DNA from: DATFVA01 sp963721075
GTDB lineage: Bacteria > Bacteroidota > Ignavibacteria > Ignavibacteriales > Ignavibacteriaceae
Direction: 5' to 3'
Length of the DNA: 64,000 bases
NCBI GenBank assembly: GCA_963721075.1
Contig: CAVRHV010000007.1
Span: 189,075-253,074 of the forward strand
Made by a program: the position numbers and the translations under genes
The notes under the pieces: model-generated
Seen by the model: the letters and a program-made list of their open reading frames with translations, nothing else
What the model was told of the DNA's origin: nothing
Database searches by the model: none
Shown: positions 36,587-47,000 of the stretch, piece after piece
Numbering within the stretch: position 1 is the first letter of the stretch
How the letters are laid out: every line of letters starts with the position of its first letter

Positions 36587-37276
36587 TTAATCTATGTCTT
36601 TATTGTTAGTAGGTACAGAATGTTTGGCAATTATCTCGCCGTTATCAACTATTACCGCCGACAATTTATTGCACGTATATACTGAAGTATCTATGTATGC
36701 AACATTATTCCATTTCTGGAAAGTTACATCCTGTTTTCGGGTATGACCTACAATCTGCAGCTTTCCCAGGTGCAGGAGTTCATCCCTGGTCCATAATATG
36801 CCATGTTCGTTTGAGATACTGTTGTGCATTTCTTCATCAAGCTTTTCAATATCTTTGAGAGGATCTGAACCAAGGGTAGAACTGAAATAAGAAGAAATTC
36901 CGGCATGAGAAATGAAGCATTCGGGTAGATTAAAAAATAATGGCGCCTGCGTTATGATATCGAGATGTTCGGAAATTTTTTCAAACTTATTATCGTAGGA
37001 AGAAATGGTTTTCTCAAATCCGTTGTATATCCACGAGGCTCCCATATTCGTTGTAGGTTTTTTAATGAAATAGTAAAACATATAGTCGTGGTTGCCGGGA
37101 GTAAATTTTATTCCTTCATTTTTAACAAACTCAAGTACTTCAAAACTGAAATTTCCCCGGTCGATCAGGTCGCCAACGCAATATAATTGAATGGAGGGAT
37201 ATAGACTTTTTATCTTTTTTACCAACTCCTGCATTGTATACAGGCAACCATGCACATCACCAATAACAGCTATCAT
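36587..37276 (-). CDS. metallophosphatase of the PrpA/ApaH type
   Basis: 229 residues. The dimetal phosphoesterase motifs are all present: GDVHGC, GDLIDRG, GNHD and VGHTRK near the C-terminus. The family includes Ser/Thr protein phosphatases (PrpA/PrpB) and diadenosine tetraphosphatases (ApaH), which cannot be separated here. It starts 2 bases after the end of the CoA-transferase gene, so translational coupling is likely. Confidence 0.88.
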   Translation of the reverse strand: MIAVIGDVHGCLYTMQELVKKIKSLYPSIQLYCVGDLIDRGNFSFEVLEFVKNEGIKFTPGNHDYMFYYFIKKPTTNMGASWIYNGFEKTISSYDNKFEKISEHLDIITQAPLFFNLPECFISHAGISSYFSSTLGSDPLKDIEKLDEEMHNSISNEHGILWTRDELLHLGKLQIVGHTRKQDVTFQKWNNVAYIDTSVYTCNKLSAVIVDNGEIIAKHSVPTNNKDID

Positions 37277-37278
37277 AC

Positions 37279-38667
37279 CTAAATATATTTAATTTCATGT
37301 GCATATTTCTGAAGTTCATCACGAAACTTCGGATGTGCAATGCTTATAAGTTCCTTTACCCGTTCTCTTATGGATTTACCAAAAAGCTGGGCAACACCGT
37401 ACTCTGTCACTACATAGTGTACATCAGCCCTGTTTGTTACCACACCGGCTCCCGGTTTAATCTGGGTAACTATCCTTGACATATTCCCATCTTTGGTTGT
37501 TGAAGGGAGAGCAATGATAGGCTTGCCGTTCTCAGAGTGAGCTGCTCCTCTTATAAAATCCACCTGTCCGCCAAAACCGCTGTACAGCCTTGAACCGATG
37601 GTATCTGAACAGACCTGCCCCGTTATATCAACTTCAATTGCAGAATTAATCGCAACCATATTGTCATTCTTGGCAATCACAAACGGGTCATTAACATACT
37701 CCTGCGGATGGAATTCAATCAGAGGGTTATTATCAATAAAATCAAAAAGCTTTTTCGTACCCAGAACAAATCCTGCGATGATCTTTCCCCTGTGGAGAGT
37801 TTTCTTTTCGTTTGTAATGATACCGGATTCCACTAGTCCTATTATTCCGTCCGAAAACATCTCCGAATGTATTCCCAGAGCTTTTTTATCATACAGAAAA
37901 CTTAAGACTGAATCGGGAATAGCGCCAATACCCATCTGAAGTGTAGCACCGTCATCAATGAGTTCTGATATATGTGAACCTATATTCCGGTAAATATTCT
38001 CCAGCTGCGGCGGCATATTTTTGTCTACCTGCGGAAGCTCCTGTATAGGCTCATTAACTTCTACTATGTAATTGATTTTATTAATGTGTATAAATGAATC
38101 CCCAAGCGTCCTTGGCATATTAGGATTTACCTGAGCAATCACAACCTTTGCTTTTTCAGCCGGGCTTTTGATCGGCCCAACATCAACACCGTAACTGCAG
38201 AAACCATGTTCATCCGGAGGTGACACATGGATAAAAGCTATATCTACGGGTATTATTCCTTTTGTAAAAAGCAGCGGGTATTCATAGAGATAAATGGGAG
38301 TAAAATCTGCTCTTCCTTCATTAACACTTTTACGTGAATTTCCGCCTATGAAGTAGGCATTGTGCCTGAAGTGCCCTTCCATCTCAGGCTTAAGGTAAGG
38401 CAGATCACCAACCGTCAGTATATGCAGGATTTCCACATCATAAAGCGTGTCTTTCCTTTCAACCATTGCATTAATAAGTGTGTGAGGCACTGCGCACCCG
38501 CCCTGCACAATTATTCTGTCTTTTGATTTTATCACTCTTACGGCTTCTTCGGGAGTAACAATCTTCTTGTTGTATGAACTGATCAGACTGGTAGGAATAG
38601 TATTCTTCGATTTTAATTCTTCAAGTGGTGTCATTTCGTTAACTTCTTCGATTCTAATAGTTTTCAA
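37279..38667 (-). CDS. acetyl-CoA hydrolase/transferase-family CoA-transferase
   Basis: 462 residues if begun at the TTG overlapping the ald stop, or 451 from the ATG at 38634; the start is uncertain. The catalytic glutamate is in LGIHSEMFSDGIIGL, and GFGGQVDFIRGAAHSENGKP and VVTEYGVAQLFGKSIRERV are typical of the 4-hydroxybutyrate/acetate CoA-transferase group. It exchanges CoA between short acids (for example acetate and butyrate-type acids) or hydrolyses acetyl-CoA. Following alanine dehydrogenase, it suggests amino-acid-to-short-acid metabolism. Confidence 0.88.
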   Translation of the reverse strand: MKTIRIEEVNEMTPLEELKSKNTIPTSLISSYNKKIVTPEEAVRVIKSKDRIIVQGGCAVPHTLINAMVERKDTLYDVEILHILTVGDLPYLKPEMEGHFRHNAYFIGGNSRKSVNEGRADFTPIYLYEYPLLFTKGIIPVDIAFIHVSPPDEHGFCSYGVDVGPIKSPAEKAKVVIAQVNPNMPRTLGDSFIHINKINYIVEVNEPIQELPQVDKNMPPQLENIYRNIGSHISELIDDGATLQMGIGAIPDSVLSFLYDKKALGIHSEMFSDGIIGLVESGIITNEKKTLHRGKIIAGFVLGTKKLFDFIDNNPLIEFHPQEYVNDPFVIAKNDNMVAINSAIEVDITGQVCSDTIGSRLYSGFGGQVDFIRGAAHSENGKPIIALPSTTKDGNMSRIVTQIKPGAGVVTNRADVHYVVTEYGVAQLFGKSIRERVKELISIAHPKFRDELQKYAHEIKYI

Positions 38668-39785
38668 TTAGTTGAGAAAACTCTGAGTTTTCTGAACTCT
38701 ACATTAAATATACTGGCAATCTGTTCATTAGAACAGTAACCGTTGTACGTGCAGACCCCCTTCGCAAGACCTTCATCTCCCATCAGTGCATTGCCAAGAC
38801 CATTATCAGTTATATTCTGAATGTAAGGAAGAGATGCATTATTTAATCCATAACTTGCGGTACGTGCAACTATTGCCGGCATATTAGGTACACAATAATG
38901 AATGACGCCGTATTTTTCATATACGGGATCTCTCAAAGTTGTAAGTCTGCTGGTTTCAATACATCCGCCCTGGTCAATAGATACATCAACTATTACTGCC
39001 CCGGGTTTCATCTCCTTAACCATTTCTTCATTAACCAGATGCGGGGTTTTTTCACCCTTTATCAATACTGCACCTATAAGCACATCCGCAAATTTAACGC
39101 CTCTTTCTACTGTATATGGGTTTGCAACCACTGTGGTTATTTTCTTTCTAAAATGCTCATCTATCTTGCGCAGACGGCCAAGATCTTTATCAAGTACTAT
39201 AACCTGTGCTCCTACTCCTAATGCCGCTCTTGCGGCAGTAGTACCAACTACTCCCGCGCCAAGTATAACAACCGCAGCCGGAGCTACGCCGGTTATACCT
39301 CCAAGAAGTATTCCCCTTCCTTCTCTGGGGTAGCTTTCAAGATACCTGCTGGCAACCTGAATAGAAATGGGTCCCGCTATCTCGCTCATAGCCTGAAGTA
39401 CCGGAAGACGATTGTTCGTTTCAACAAGGTCATATCCAACAGCTGTTACCTTTTTCTCCATCAGCTTTTCAATGGTCTGTTTTTTCCCTACAGCAAGATG
39501 CAGAAATGAGAATAATATCTGGTTCTCTCTGAATAATTCCAGTTCGGCATCATTTACAGGAGTAACTTTCAGCACAAGTTCAGCTCTTCCGAAAATTTCA
39601 TCTGCAGTGTATACTATTTTAGCACCGGTTTTTTCGTAATCCTCGTCACTGAAATGACTTCCTTCACCGGCACCTGACTGAATATATACTGTGTGCCCCT
39701 TTCTGGTTAAAGCGTCAACTCCTGCAGGAGCTAATGCAACTCTTTTTTCTTCATTAAGCTGTTCTTTTGGTATTCCAACTATCAT
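38664..39785 (-). CDS. ald: alanine dehydrogenase
   Basis: 373 residues from the ATG at 39783-39785, giving the canonical start MIVGIPKE; nine extra codons from a TTG are less likely. Substrate residues are seen in RVALAPAGV, VLKVTPV (lysine) and FSFLHLA (histidine). The NAD-binding fold has VVILGAGVVGTTAARAALG. Further signatures are DVSIDQGGC and HYCVPNMPAIVARTAS. Reaction: L-alanine + NAD+ to pyruvate + NH4+ + NADH. It overlaps the CoA-transferase start by a few bases if that gene begins at TTG. Confidence 0.94.
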   Translation of the reverse strand: MIVGIPKEQLNEEKRVALAPAGVDALTRKGHTVYIQSGAGEGSHFSDEDYEKTGAKIVYTADEIFGRAELVLKVTPVNDAELELFRENQILFSFLHLAVGKKQTIEKLMEKKVTAVGYDLVETNNRLPVLQAMSEIAGPISIQVASRYLESYPREGRGILLGGITGVAPAAVVILGAGVVGTTAARAALGVGAQVIVLDKDLGRLRKIDEHFRKKITTVVANPYTVERGVKFADVLIGAVLIKGEKTPHLVNEEMVKEMKPGAVIVDVSIDQGGCIETSRLTTLRDPVYEKYGVIHYCVPNMPAIVARTASYGLNNASLPYIQNITDNGLGNALMGDEGLAKGVCTYNGYCSNEQIASIFNVEFRKLRVFSTN

Positions 39786-39914
39786 ACTTGAATTTCCCAA
39801 TTTATTATTCAAAATTAGCCAGAAAGATTGATAGTATCAATTTTTTCCAGGATTCAGGCTAATAATCGATGTTTAAGTGATCTTATCTGATAAAAGCAGA
39901 TATCTGAACCCCTT

Positions 39915-40868
39915 CTATACCAAAACCGGTGTTATTGCACCTTTCCCATTTAATACCGAAATGACATTCTTCGCTGCGAGCTGCGCCATTTCATTCCGGG
40001 CATCAGTTGTTGCACTTCCTAGATGAGGAAGCAGAACTACATTATTAAGTTTCAGCAAATCAGGATTTACTGATGGCTCGTTCTCGTATACATCAAAGCC
40101 TGCCGCAAAAAGCTTTTTCTGCTGCAGCATCCTGATCAATTCTTTTTCTTCAACAATTTCTCCACGGGCTGTATTTATAAATACAGCAGTTTCCTTTATA
40201 AGATTAAGTCTTTCCTTATTTAAAAGATGATAGGTGCTTTCCGTAAGAGGAAGGTGCAGAGAAATAATGTCAGATCTCTTTAAAAGGTTATTAAGTGCAG
40301 CCTTTTTGCCTCCCATCGACTCTATTTCCGGGTTCTCTCTTCCATCGTAGTAAAGGATATTAACCCCAAAACCTGCGGCCCTTCTTGCAACCGCAGTTCC
40401 GATTCTTCCTGTCCCGATAATACCAAAGGTTTTGGCCTTCAGCTCAACTCCGAGAAGCAGTTTAGGTTCCCATCCTTTAAACCTGTTCTTCCTCATCATT
40501 GCCTCTCCTTCAATCAATCTGCGGGAACAGGCAAGCACCAGGGTCATAGCCAGGTCGGCCGTTGAATCGGTAAGCACATCGGGAGTATTCGTTACGGTTA
40601 TGCCTTTTTTATTTGCATAAGAAACGTCGATATTGTTATATCCAACTGCATAATTTGCAATAACTCTGCATCTATTCATTGAGTCGATTATCTCTTTATC
40701 AAATTTATCGGTTAGTAATGATATAACGCCGTCTGCTTCCCTCACCCCTTTTTTAAGAAGTTCATAAGGAATAGGTTTATTCTCCCTGTATATGTTAATA
40801 TCAATATTTTTACTTTTTAACAGCTCATATGCTTTTGAGGGTATCTCCCGTGTGATGAAAACTTTCAT
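39915..40868 (-). CDS. D-isomer-specific 2-hydroxyacid dehydrogenase
   Basis: 317 residues. Rossmann motif GIIGTGRIGTAVARRAAGFG. Catalytic arginine in FINTARGEIVEEKEL, glutamate in FDVYENEP, histidine in VLLPHLGSATTDAR. N-terminal VFITREIPSKAYELLK is typical of glyoxylate/hydroxypyruvate reductases (GyaR group). Substrate could be glyoxylate, hydroxypyruvate or another 2-oxoacid. It is 13 bases downstream of the SpmA/SpmB-like gene. Confidence 0.9.
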   Translation of the reverse strand: MKVFITREIPSKAYELLKSKNIDINIYRENKPIPYELLKKGVREADGVISLLTDKFDKEIIDSMNRCRVIANYAVGYNNIDVSYANKKGITVTNTPDVLTDSTADLAMTLVLACSRRLIEGEAMMRKNRFKGWEPKLLLGVELKAKTFGIIGTGRIGTAVARRAAGFGVNILYYDGRENPEIESMGGKKAALNNLLKRSDIISLHLPLTESTYHLLNKERLNLIKETAVFINTARGEIVEEKELIRMLQQKKLFAAGFDVYENEPSVNPDLLKLNNVVLLPHLGSATTDARNEMAQLAAKNVISVLNGKGAITPVLV

Positions 40869-40881
40869 AATACCTTATTTT

Positions 40882-42510
40882 TTAATGTCCGAATAACATT
40901 CTAACTATGAATACCGCACCCAGAATTCCGGCAATGTCTGCGATAAGACCTGCAGGAAGAGCGTGTCTTGTATTCTTTATATTTATAGCCCCGAAATACA
41001 CTGCCAGGACATAAAATGTGGTTTCTGTACTGCCGAAGAAAGTTGAAACCATTATTCCTATAAATGAATCGGGACCATGAACCTTAATAATTTCTGTCAT
41101 TATTCCCAAAGATCCGCTTCCGGAAAGCGGCCGCATAAGGGCCATTGGCAGTGCTTCTGCAGGCATACCTATAAAATCTGTAATGGGCTTTAGTATATAA
41201 ATTAACCAGTCCATAGCCCCTCCTGCCCTGAAGATTCCGATTGCCATCAGCATCGCAACCAGGTAGGGAATTATTCTTACAGCAATATTAAATCCTTCTT
41301 TGGCTCCTTCAACAAATTGTTCATAAACCCTTATTCTTTTCAGGGCTCCGTAACCAATAAATAAAATAATTAAGGCCGGAATAGCAACAATCGATAAGAC
41401 TTCAATAAAGCTCTTGAAATATTCCGGTTTCATGACATTTGAAAATCCCGAGAGGAGCGTCCCGATACCGGTTACACCAGCCAGAACAATTAGAAGGACA
41501 ATAAATAAAAAGATCAGAATTCCACGGAGATGTTTTTTTATCCAGTTAAAAAATCCTTCTTTAACCGGGAATTGCTGGAGTACCTTTGCCGCGGTTATTC
41601 CGGCTGTAGTAGCACAGGCTGCACCGAATATCGATGTTCCTATAATAATTGCGGGATCACTGCTTCCGGCGGCCGCCCGAACAGCAATTGCCGTAGCGGG
41701 AATAAGTGTAAGTCCGGCTGTATTTATCGCAAGGAAGGTTACCATTGAATTGGTTGCGGTACCTTTATCGGGATTTAAGGTGTCAAGTTCTTCCATGGCT
41801 TTAAGTCCAAAGGGAGTTGCAGCATTTCCGAGACCCAGCATATTCGCAGAAATATTCATGATCATTGATCCCATTGCAGGATGATCTTCCGGTACATCAG
41901 GAAAAAGTCTTTTCATAACAGGCCGCAGCCACCTGGCAATTAAAGAGATAAGTCCTGCTTCTTCTGCAACTTTCATTACTCCAAGCCAGAGTGCCATAAT
42001 TCCAATGAGGCCGATCGCAATATTTACAGCGGTGCCCGCATAGTCTAAAGCAGCATTGGTGACATCTTTAAGTTTCAGAAAGGAAATACTTTCAAGAATA
42101 ACCCGTACCTGGAGTGTATTGGTGCCTTCTTTTTTATAAGTAATCGTACCGGTGAGTTCATTATCTTCACCTGATGCTTTCGCCATCTTCTGCCAGATTT
42201 CGGGAGCAGATTTATCCACATCAATAACAATTGATCCTTTATGCCCGGCCGGGTTAAGGTTTACAGTAGCCGGAAGGAGGATAGAACTATCGGTATGCAC
42301 TGCATAAAAGCTGTTAAATCGTGATTTTTCGATCGATATATTGCCCTTGTACGTTCCCCTGCCGGTAGAATCCACCTCGCTATGAAGCAATATCTCCGCC
42401 TGAAAAGGTTCATTATTCCTGTATTTATGCGAGCTCTGGTTAGAAATATCGGTAACTAAAGCGGTTCCAATACCCAGAACCAGCAGACCCAGCCAGACAT
42501 AATTCAGCAT
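40882..42510 (-). CDS. SpmA/SpmB-like nucleoside-recognition (Gate) membrane protein
   Basis: 542 residues with two Gate domains and about 10 spans. The first half (SpmA-like) has NISANMLGLGNAATPFGLKA and FLAINTAGLTLIPATAIAVR. The second half (SpmB-like, about 340-540) has MRPLSGSGSLGIMTEIIKVH and STFFGSTETTFYVLAVYFGA. A ~120-residue soluble insertion follows the first span (about 25-150). Bacillus SpmA and SpmB are separate proteins needed for spore-core dehydration; fused homologs in non-spore-formers are probably transporters of unknown substrate. It lies between the amidase and dehydrogenase genes. Confidence 0.87.
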   Translation of the reverse strand: MLNYVWLGLLVLGIGTALVTDISNQSSHKYRNNEPFQAEILLHSEVDSTGRGTYKGNISIEKSRFNSFYAVHTDSSILLPATVNLNPAGHKGSIVIDVDKSAPEIWQKMAKASGEDNELTGTITYKKEGTNTLQVRVILESISFLKLKDVTNAALDYAGTAVNIAIGLIGIMALWLGVMKVAEEAGLISLIARWLRPVMKRLFPDVPEDHPAMGSMIMNISANMLGLGNAATPFGLKAMEELDTLNPDKGTATNSMVTFLAINTAGLTLIPATAIAVRAAAGSSDPAIIIGTSIFGAACATTAGITAAKVLQQFPVKEGFFNWIKKHLRGILIFLFIVLLIVLAGVTGIGTLLSGFSNVMKPEYFKSFIEVLSIVAIPALIILFIGYGALKRIRVYEQFVEGAKEGFNIAVRIIPYLVAMLMAIGIFRAGGAMDWLIYILKPITDFIGMPAEALPMALMRPLSGSGSLGIMTEIIKVHGPDSFIGIMVSTFFGSTETTFYVLAVYFGAINIKNTRHALPAGLIADIAGILGAVFIVRMLFGH

Positions 42511-42521
42511 TAACTATCCTG

Positions 42522-43553
42522 TTATTCCGTTACAAGTATTCTTTTTTTGAATGGGAAATTATGGTTGCCGTTTTCGTTCGCAGCTGTAATCTTAATATCA
42601 TGAAATCCCGGTTTAACATTCTGCAGATTTATACTCAGAGTATTTGATTGCTTACTGAAAGTATAATTTAAAGTTTTAACAGAATCAAATAGAACTTCAA
42701 TTGAGGAGGAATCGATACTGCTGTTATCAGCCAGACTGTAGGCCAGGTTAATATCGCCGGTCTGGTATAGCGTATCACTATTTAGAGCCCTGACTTCCGG
42801 TATACCTGCTTTAAGGTAACGATAGAGTCCTTTAAAAATTCCCCAGGCTTCTATCTTATTGAATTCGTCTATAGCAAGGAGACGTTCCTCAATATGGTGT
42901 GTATGAAATCCGCACTCAACAAGCACTGCAGGGATATGTGTTTCTCTTAGGACAGAAAATCCTTCACCGGGATAAATATTATAATCTGAATATGTTCCGT
43001 CGAAAGAACCGGGCCCTCCCGAATTCCTCATAGCATATGCAAGGTCTCTTTCGATGTATCTTGCAATGTCCCGATCACAGGCATCAAACTCATAATCATC
43101 AGGTTTAGCATGGTAATAGACAGAAGTGTAATTTGTATAATCGTCGCCTTCGGTCGGAGGAGCATTATGATGTATACTAATGAAAATGTCTGCCCCGCTT
43201 TTATCAGCCAGTAAAGACCTGTCCTTCAGTCCCACAGTTTTATCTGTTACTCTCGACATCAGAACAACCGCACCGGCTTGTTCCAGGAATTGTCTCAGGT
43301 ATAATGCCACCCGGAGATTTACATCTGCCTCAACTGCTATACCCCGGGGTCCTTTGTTTTTTCTATCTTCTCCTCCGTGTCCGGGATCGAGAAAGAATTT
43401 GAGATTTGCAAAATATGGGGATGAATCCAGGATATATTCCTGTTCCTTTTGGGGATTTTTTAACTCAGCAGGTACGTCGTAGTAAATGTTTTCCAATGAT
43501 GAACATCCTGCCATAATAACACCCGTTAAAAAAAGCAGGATATAATACTTCAC
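42522..43553 (-). CDS. N-acetylmuramoyl-L-alanine amidase (lipoprotein)
   Basis: 343 residues. Lipobox MAGC at the end of a short signal peptide, giving a lipidated protein at about C16. Amidase_3 domain (about 52-260) with zinc ligands in FFLDPGHGGEDRKNKGPRG, the glutamate of VEADVNLRVALYL, DIFISIHHNA and the catalytic glutamate in VLVECGFHTHHIEERLL. The C-terminal ~90 residues form an Ig-like domain (LAYSLADNSSIDSSSIEVLF). It cleaves the amide between MurNAc and the peptide stem. Its stop is 11 bases from the SpmA/SpmB-like gene. Confidence 0.93.
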   Translation of the reverse strand: MKYYILLFLTGVIMAGCSSLENIYYDVPAELKNPQKEQEYILDSSPYFANLKFFLDPGHGGEDRKNKGPRGIAVEADVNLRVALYLRQFLEQAGAVVLMSRVTDKTVGLKDRSLLADKSGADIFISIHHNAPPTEGDDYTNYTSVYYHAKPDDYEFDACDRDIARYIERDLAYAMRNSGGPGSFDGTYSDYNIYPGEGFSVLRETHIPAVLVECGFHTHHIEERLLAIDEFNKIEAWGIFKGLYRYLKAGIPEVRALNSDTLYQTGDINLAYSLADNSSIDSSSIEVLFDSVKTLNYTFSKQSNTLSINLQNVKPGFHDIKITAANENGNHNFPFKKRILVTE

Positions 43554-43554
43554 C

Positions 43555-44013
43555 CTAAATTCCTTCTTCTTCAGCCGCCTGAATTTCTTCTGAATCTATC
43601 ATGATCAGTTCTTTAGGGTTTGCAGTTTTGGATTCAGTCTCTTTTTTCAGAGAATATTTCGAAATGTATTTTCCCTTGATATCTTCTATCGTCTTCTTTT
43701 CATCAACAATTTTTATTGAACCTATTACAGTAGCTGAAAACAAATAATAACTGTCTTCTTTAGTCCTGTTTTTCTTCAGTCTTTCATCTTTAATAATGGT
43801 AAAGCTTACAGGACCATTAAAGCCTATTTTCTCGTAAACCTCATCATCCTTATCAAGAAAAAAGTAGATATTTTTATCAATGTAGAGGAAAGTCGTCGTA
43901 TACTGTACTGGCCTCTCGCCGTCGATATTAAAAGCGAGGATACCCCCGGAACTGCTGTTCAGTTCTTTTTCAATGGTTTCAAGATCGCGTATATATGAGA
44001 TTTTTCTGTGCAT
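43555..44013 (-). CDS. small FMN-barrel (pyridoxamine-oxidase-like) protein
   Basis: 152 residues. The pattern SSGGILAFNIDGERPVQYTTTFLYIDKNIYFFLDKDDEVYEK is that of the split-barrel fold shared by pyridoxamine-phosphate oxidases and related FMN/heme-binding proteins. The C-terminus is acidic and low complexity (EEIQAAEEEGI). I cannot assign a cofactor or a substrate. It ends 2 bases before the amidase and begins 35 bases after addA, so it belongs to the same run. Confidence 0.6.
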   Translation of the reverse strand: MHRKISYIRDLETIEKELNSSSGGILAFNIDGERPVQYTTTFLYIDKNIYFFLDKDDEVYEKIGFNGPVSFTIIKDERLKKNRTKEDSYYLFSATVIGSIKIVDEKKTIEDIKGKYISKYSLKKETESKTANPKELIMIDSEEIQAAEEEGI

Positions 44014-44047
44014 TTTACACCATTCTGTTATCTGTAGACATTATTAT

Positions 44048-47000
44048 TTATGCCCGCCCAACTATACAGCTTGAATTTTTTATTGCGAAATTACAATCCT
44101 GACAATGAGATAGATTCTGATCAAACTTATTTTTTCTTATCTGATACACCATTTCCCTTACCTGTTTTCCAAATGCGTAAGCTTCATCATAGCTGATAAT
44201 TTCTTTAACGTCCTCCCCCGGAAAATTGATAAAAATTAACCTGAGTTCAAAGGATGTTAATTCTTTAAAGAAACGACTTACAATATAGGAATAAAATTTC
44301 AATTGATGGAAATACAGTGAGGCACGGTCACAAATTTCTTCCTTGTTAATTGAGTCTGTTTTATAATCGATAATAATACCTTTGTTCCCTTCAATTATCA
44401 GCTTGTCTATTATCCCATGCAGGAAATAGTCCTCATCATTTACATAAATCTCATATTCATTAAATGAATTCTTATAAGAAGAGATCTTTTTGTAAACTTC
44501 AGATTTATTTAATTCCGACAGCTTTCGCGATATTTCACTGCTTAAGGAGGTGATGCTGCCCGGAACCGATGAATCAAATTCAGTTCGTATTATCTGTTCA
44601 ACTTCTTCCGGCGAAAGGTTTAGTCTGTCTTTCTGTAATATTTTGTGAATTATGCTCCCTTTCCATTCGGCTGTTACAATTCTTTTCTCTTCGGATCCTT
44701 CTTCCTGAACCTCTTCCTTAGGACTTAATTCATAACCGGATTTTTTGATTTTCGTTCCCGAAAGCGACTTAATATAATCTTTCATAAGTCCCGACATCTC
44801 AAGCTCAAAGGTAAGTCTGTATTTCAACGGACATTGTTTGAAAACAGCGAACCGGGTTGCTGATATCACTTCCATCTTCGGATAATCCTCAGTTCTGCTA
44901 ATCAGTACACCATTAGGCTCTGAAGAATTAGGACCATTTACCGAATCATTAACTGCTTCATCAACACTCCTGACGATCTTTACCTCTTTTGATAGTTCTC
45001 TCGAGAAATTTTCAAACTTCCCCCCTTCGTTCTTCAGAAACTGAAGTCGATCTGTAAATGTGAATACATCCTGTGTGAAATCAATCTTAAGGCCTTCCTG
45101 AAGAAGTCCCATAAAGGAGTCTGCTTTATAGTTCTCACTATCTTCGGCACTTATAAATAAATAATTTTTTGCACGGGTCACGCCGACATAGAATAATCTT
45201 TTTAATTCAGCAGCTTCTTTTTTAGCAGAGATATAATCATACAGAGAACTTATGGGGGGTGATTCATATTCTCCGAAATAATCATCGTTAACCGGCACTT
45301 TTGTCAGAAGACCATAATCCTTATCTATCTGAATACTCCCCTTCTTTACTCTATCCGTATTAGTAGTTTCATGAGCATTATAAATGAAAACCGCCGGGTA
45401 TTCCAAACCTTTCGCCTGGTGAAGGGTCATCACTTTTACCGAATCAGATTCATCTGCGATTGCTGCCTGGGCTTCATCCTCCATCTCTTCAATTGAGTTC
45501 TTCAGAAAATCAACATAATCATACATTGTTTTGAACCCCTTACCCTGGAAAGTGATGGTCAGCTTTACAAGCTTATCAATATTTGCTGTTTCCTGCTGTC
45601 CTGATGCTTTTTGCGAAAGCACTGCAAGGTAACCACTCTCACCTAAGATCCTCCGCAGCAGCCTTGGGGCATTAAAAACCTTTGCCTCTTCCAGATGACC
45701 TTTAAGCTTTTCGCAGATAGCCTGCAGATTCTCGTCCGACGAACAGGCCTTTAACAATTTTTCCCAGAAGGTATTACCATCGTACAGCATGAGCTCGAAG
45801 ATCCGGTCGTCTGAAATATTAAAGAAAGGTGAACGAAGAATTCCCACCAGTGCGGTATCATTCCGGGGGTCCAGAAGAAATGAGAAGTAGTTATATATAT
45901 CATATACCGACTGACGCTGATAGAATCCTTTGCCGCCTACAATGCTGAATGGAATATTCTTCTCAATGAACTTTTTTTCCAGCGGCATGAAAGATTTCCT
46001 TTTTCTCACAAGAACAGCAATGTCTTTCCAGTCTAATGGATCTCTTCCATCTGCCCCTTTAACCAGTGAAATAATTCGGCGGGCAGCCAGTTCAGCTTCG
46101 TCCAATGATTCGGTTTTCTCTCCATCCTTACCCGAAGTCCCGATAATTATTTCAATCATACTTTCTGTTTCTTCCCCTTTGGCACAGACGAGATCGGAAT
46201 GGTTTACTTCATTAAAAAGATTGTTCGGACTGGAAAAAAGATTTCTAAAAAGCTTATTAACAAAAAGACAGATACCCGGAGCCATTCTAAAGCTGTCGGG
46301 CAGACTCAGCAGAGATTTTTCACCCGAGGCAGAACTTATATTTTCTTTGGTAACTCTGAAAACCTCCAGATCAGCGTCCCTGAACATATAAATACTCTGC
46401 TTTTCATCTCCTACCACAAAAAGGTTTCCTTCCTTCAGATAGTCGAGTATAGGAAGGAATATCTGGTACTGGATCTCGTTGGTATCCTGGTATTCATCAA
46501 CCATAATATATCTGTACTTATTTGAGAGCTCCGCCTTAACAGCCGGGATCTTCAACAGATTCTTCGTAAGGATCAGGATATCTTCATAATCAAGAAAACC
46601 ATTCTCTCTTTTCTTTGCTTCATACCTCTCCACACAGCAGCTGAAAAGGTTCATAATTGATTTACCAAACTTTGCCAGACTTAATTCGCTCTGTTCAGAG
46701 TTTTCAGGATACTTCAGCTTTGATACATCCTGCAAATATCTTTCAGCTTCAGTAATTCTATCGTTTAGATTATCCCGCATTCCGCTGGCAAGGTAACTCT
46801 GTTTTCTGACTTCACATTTTGAAGTAAATCCCAGACTTCTGATCAGTTCCAGAACCCTGATCTTATCCGCAGCATCGCTTCCCTGCTCTAAATCTTCAAT
46901 TAAGTCCCGGATTTTCAGAGCTCTTTCATTATCTGCTTTATGTGATAGAACAGTTTCATTTATCAGGGTTAATGAATTGATGAATTCCTTTTCGCCTATT

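Noticed and set aside
38898..39333. Long plus-strand frames inside ald
   Set aside because: Antisense shadows of a well-recognised gene. No ribosome site.
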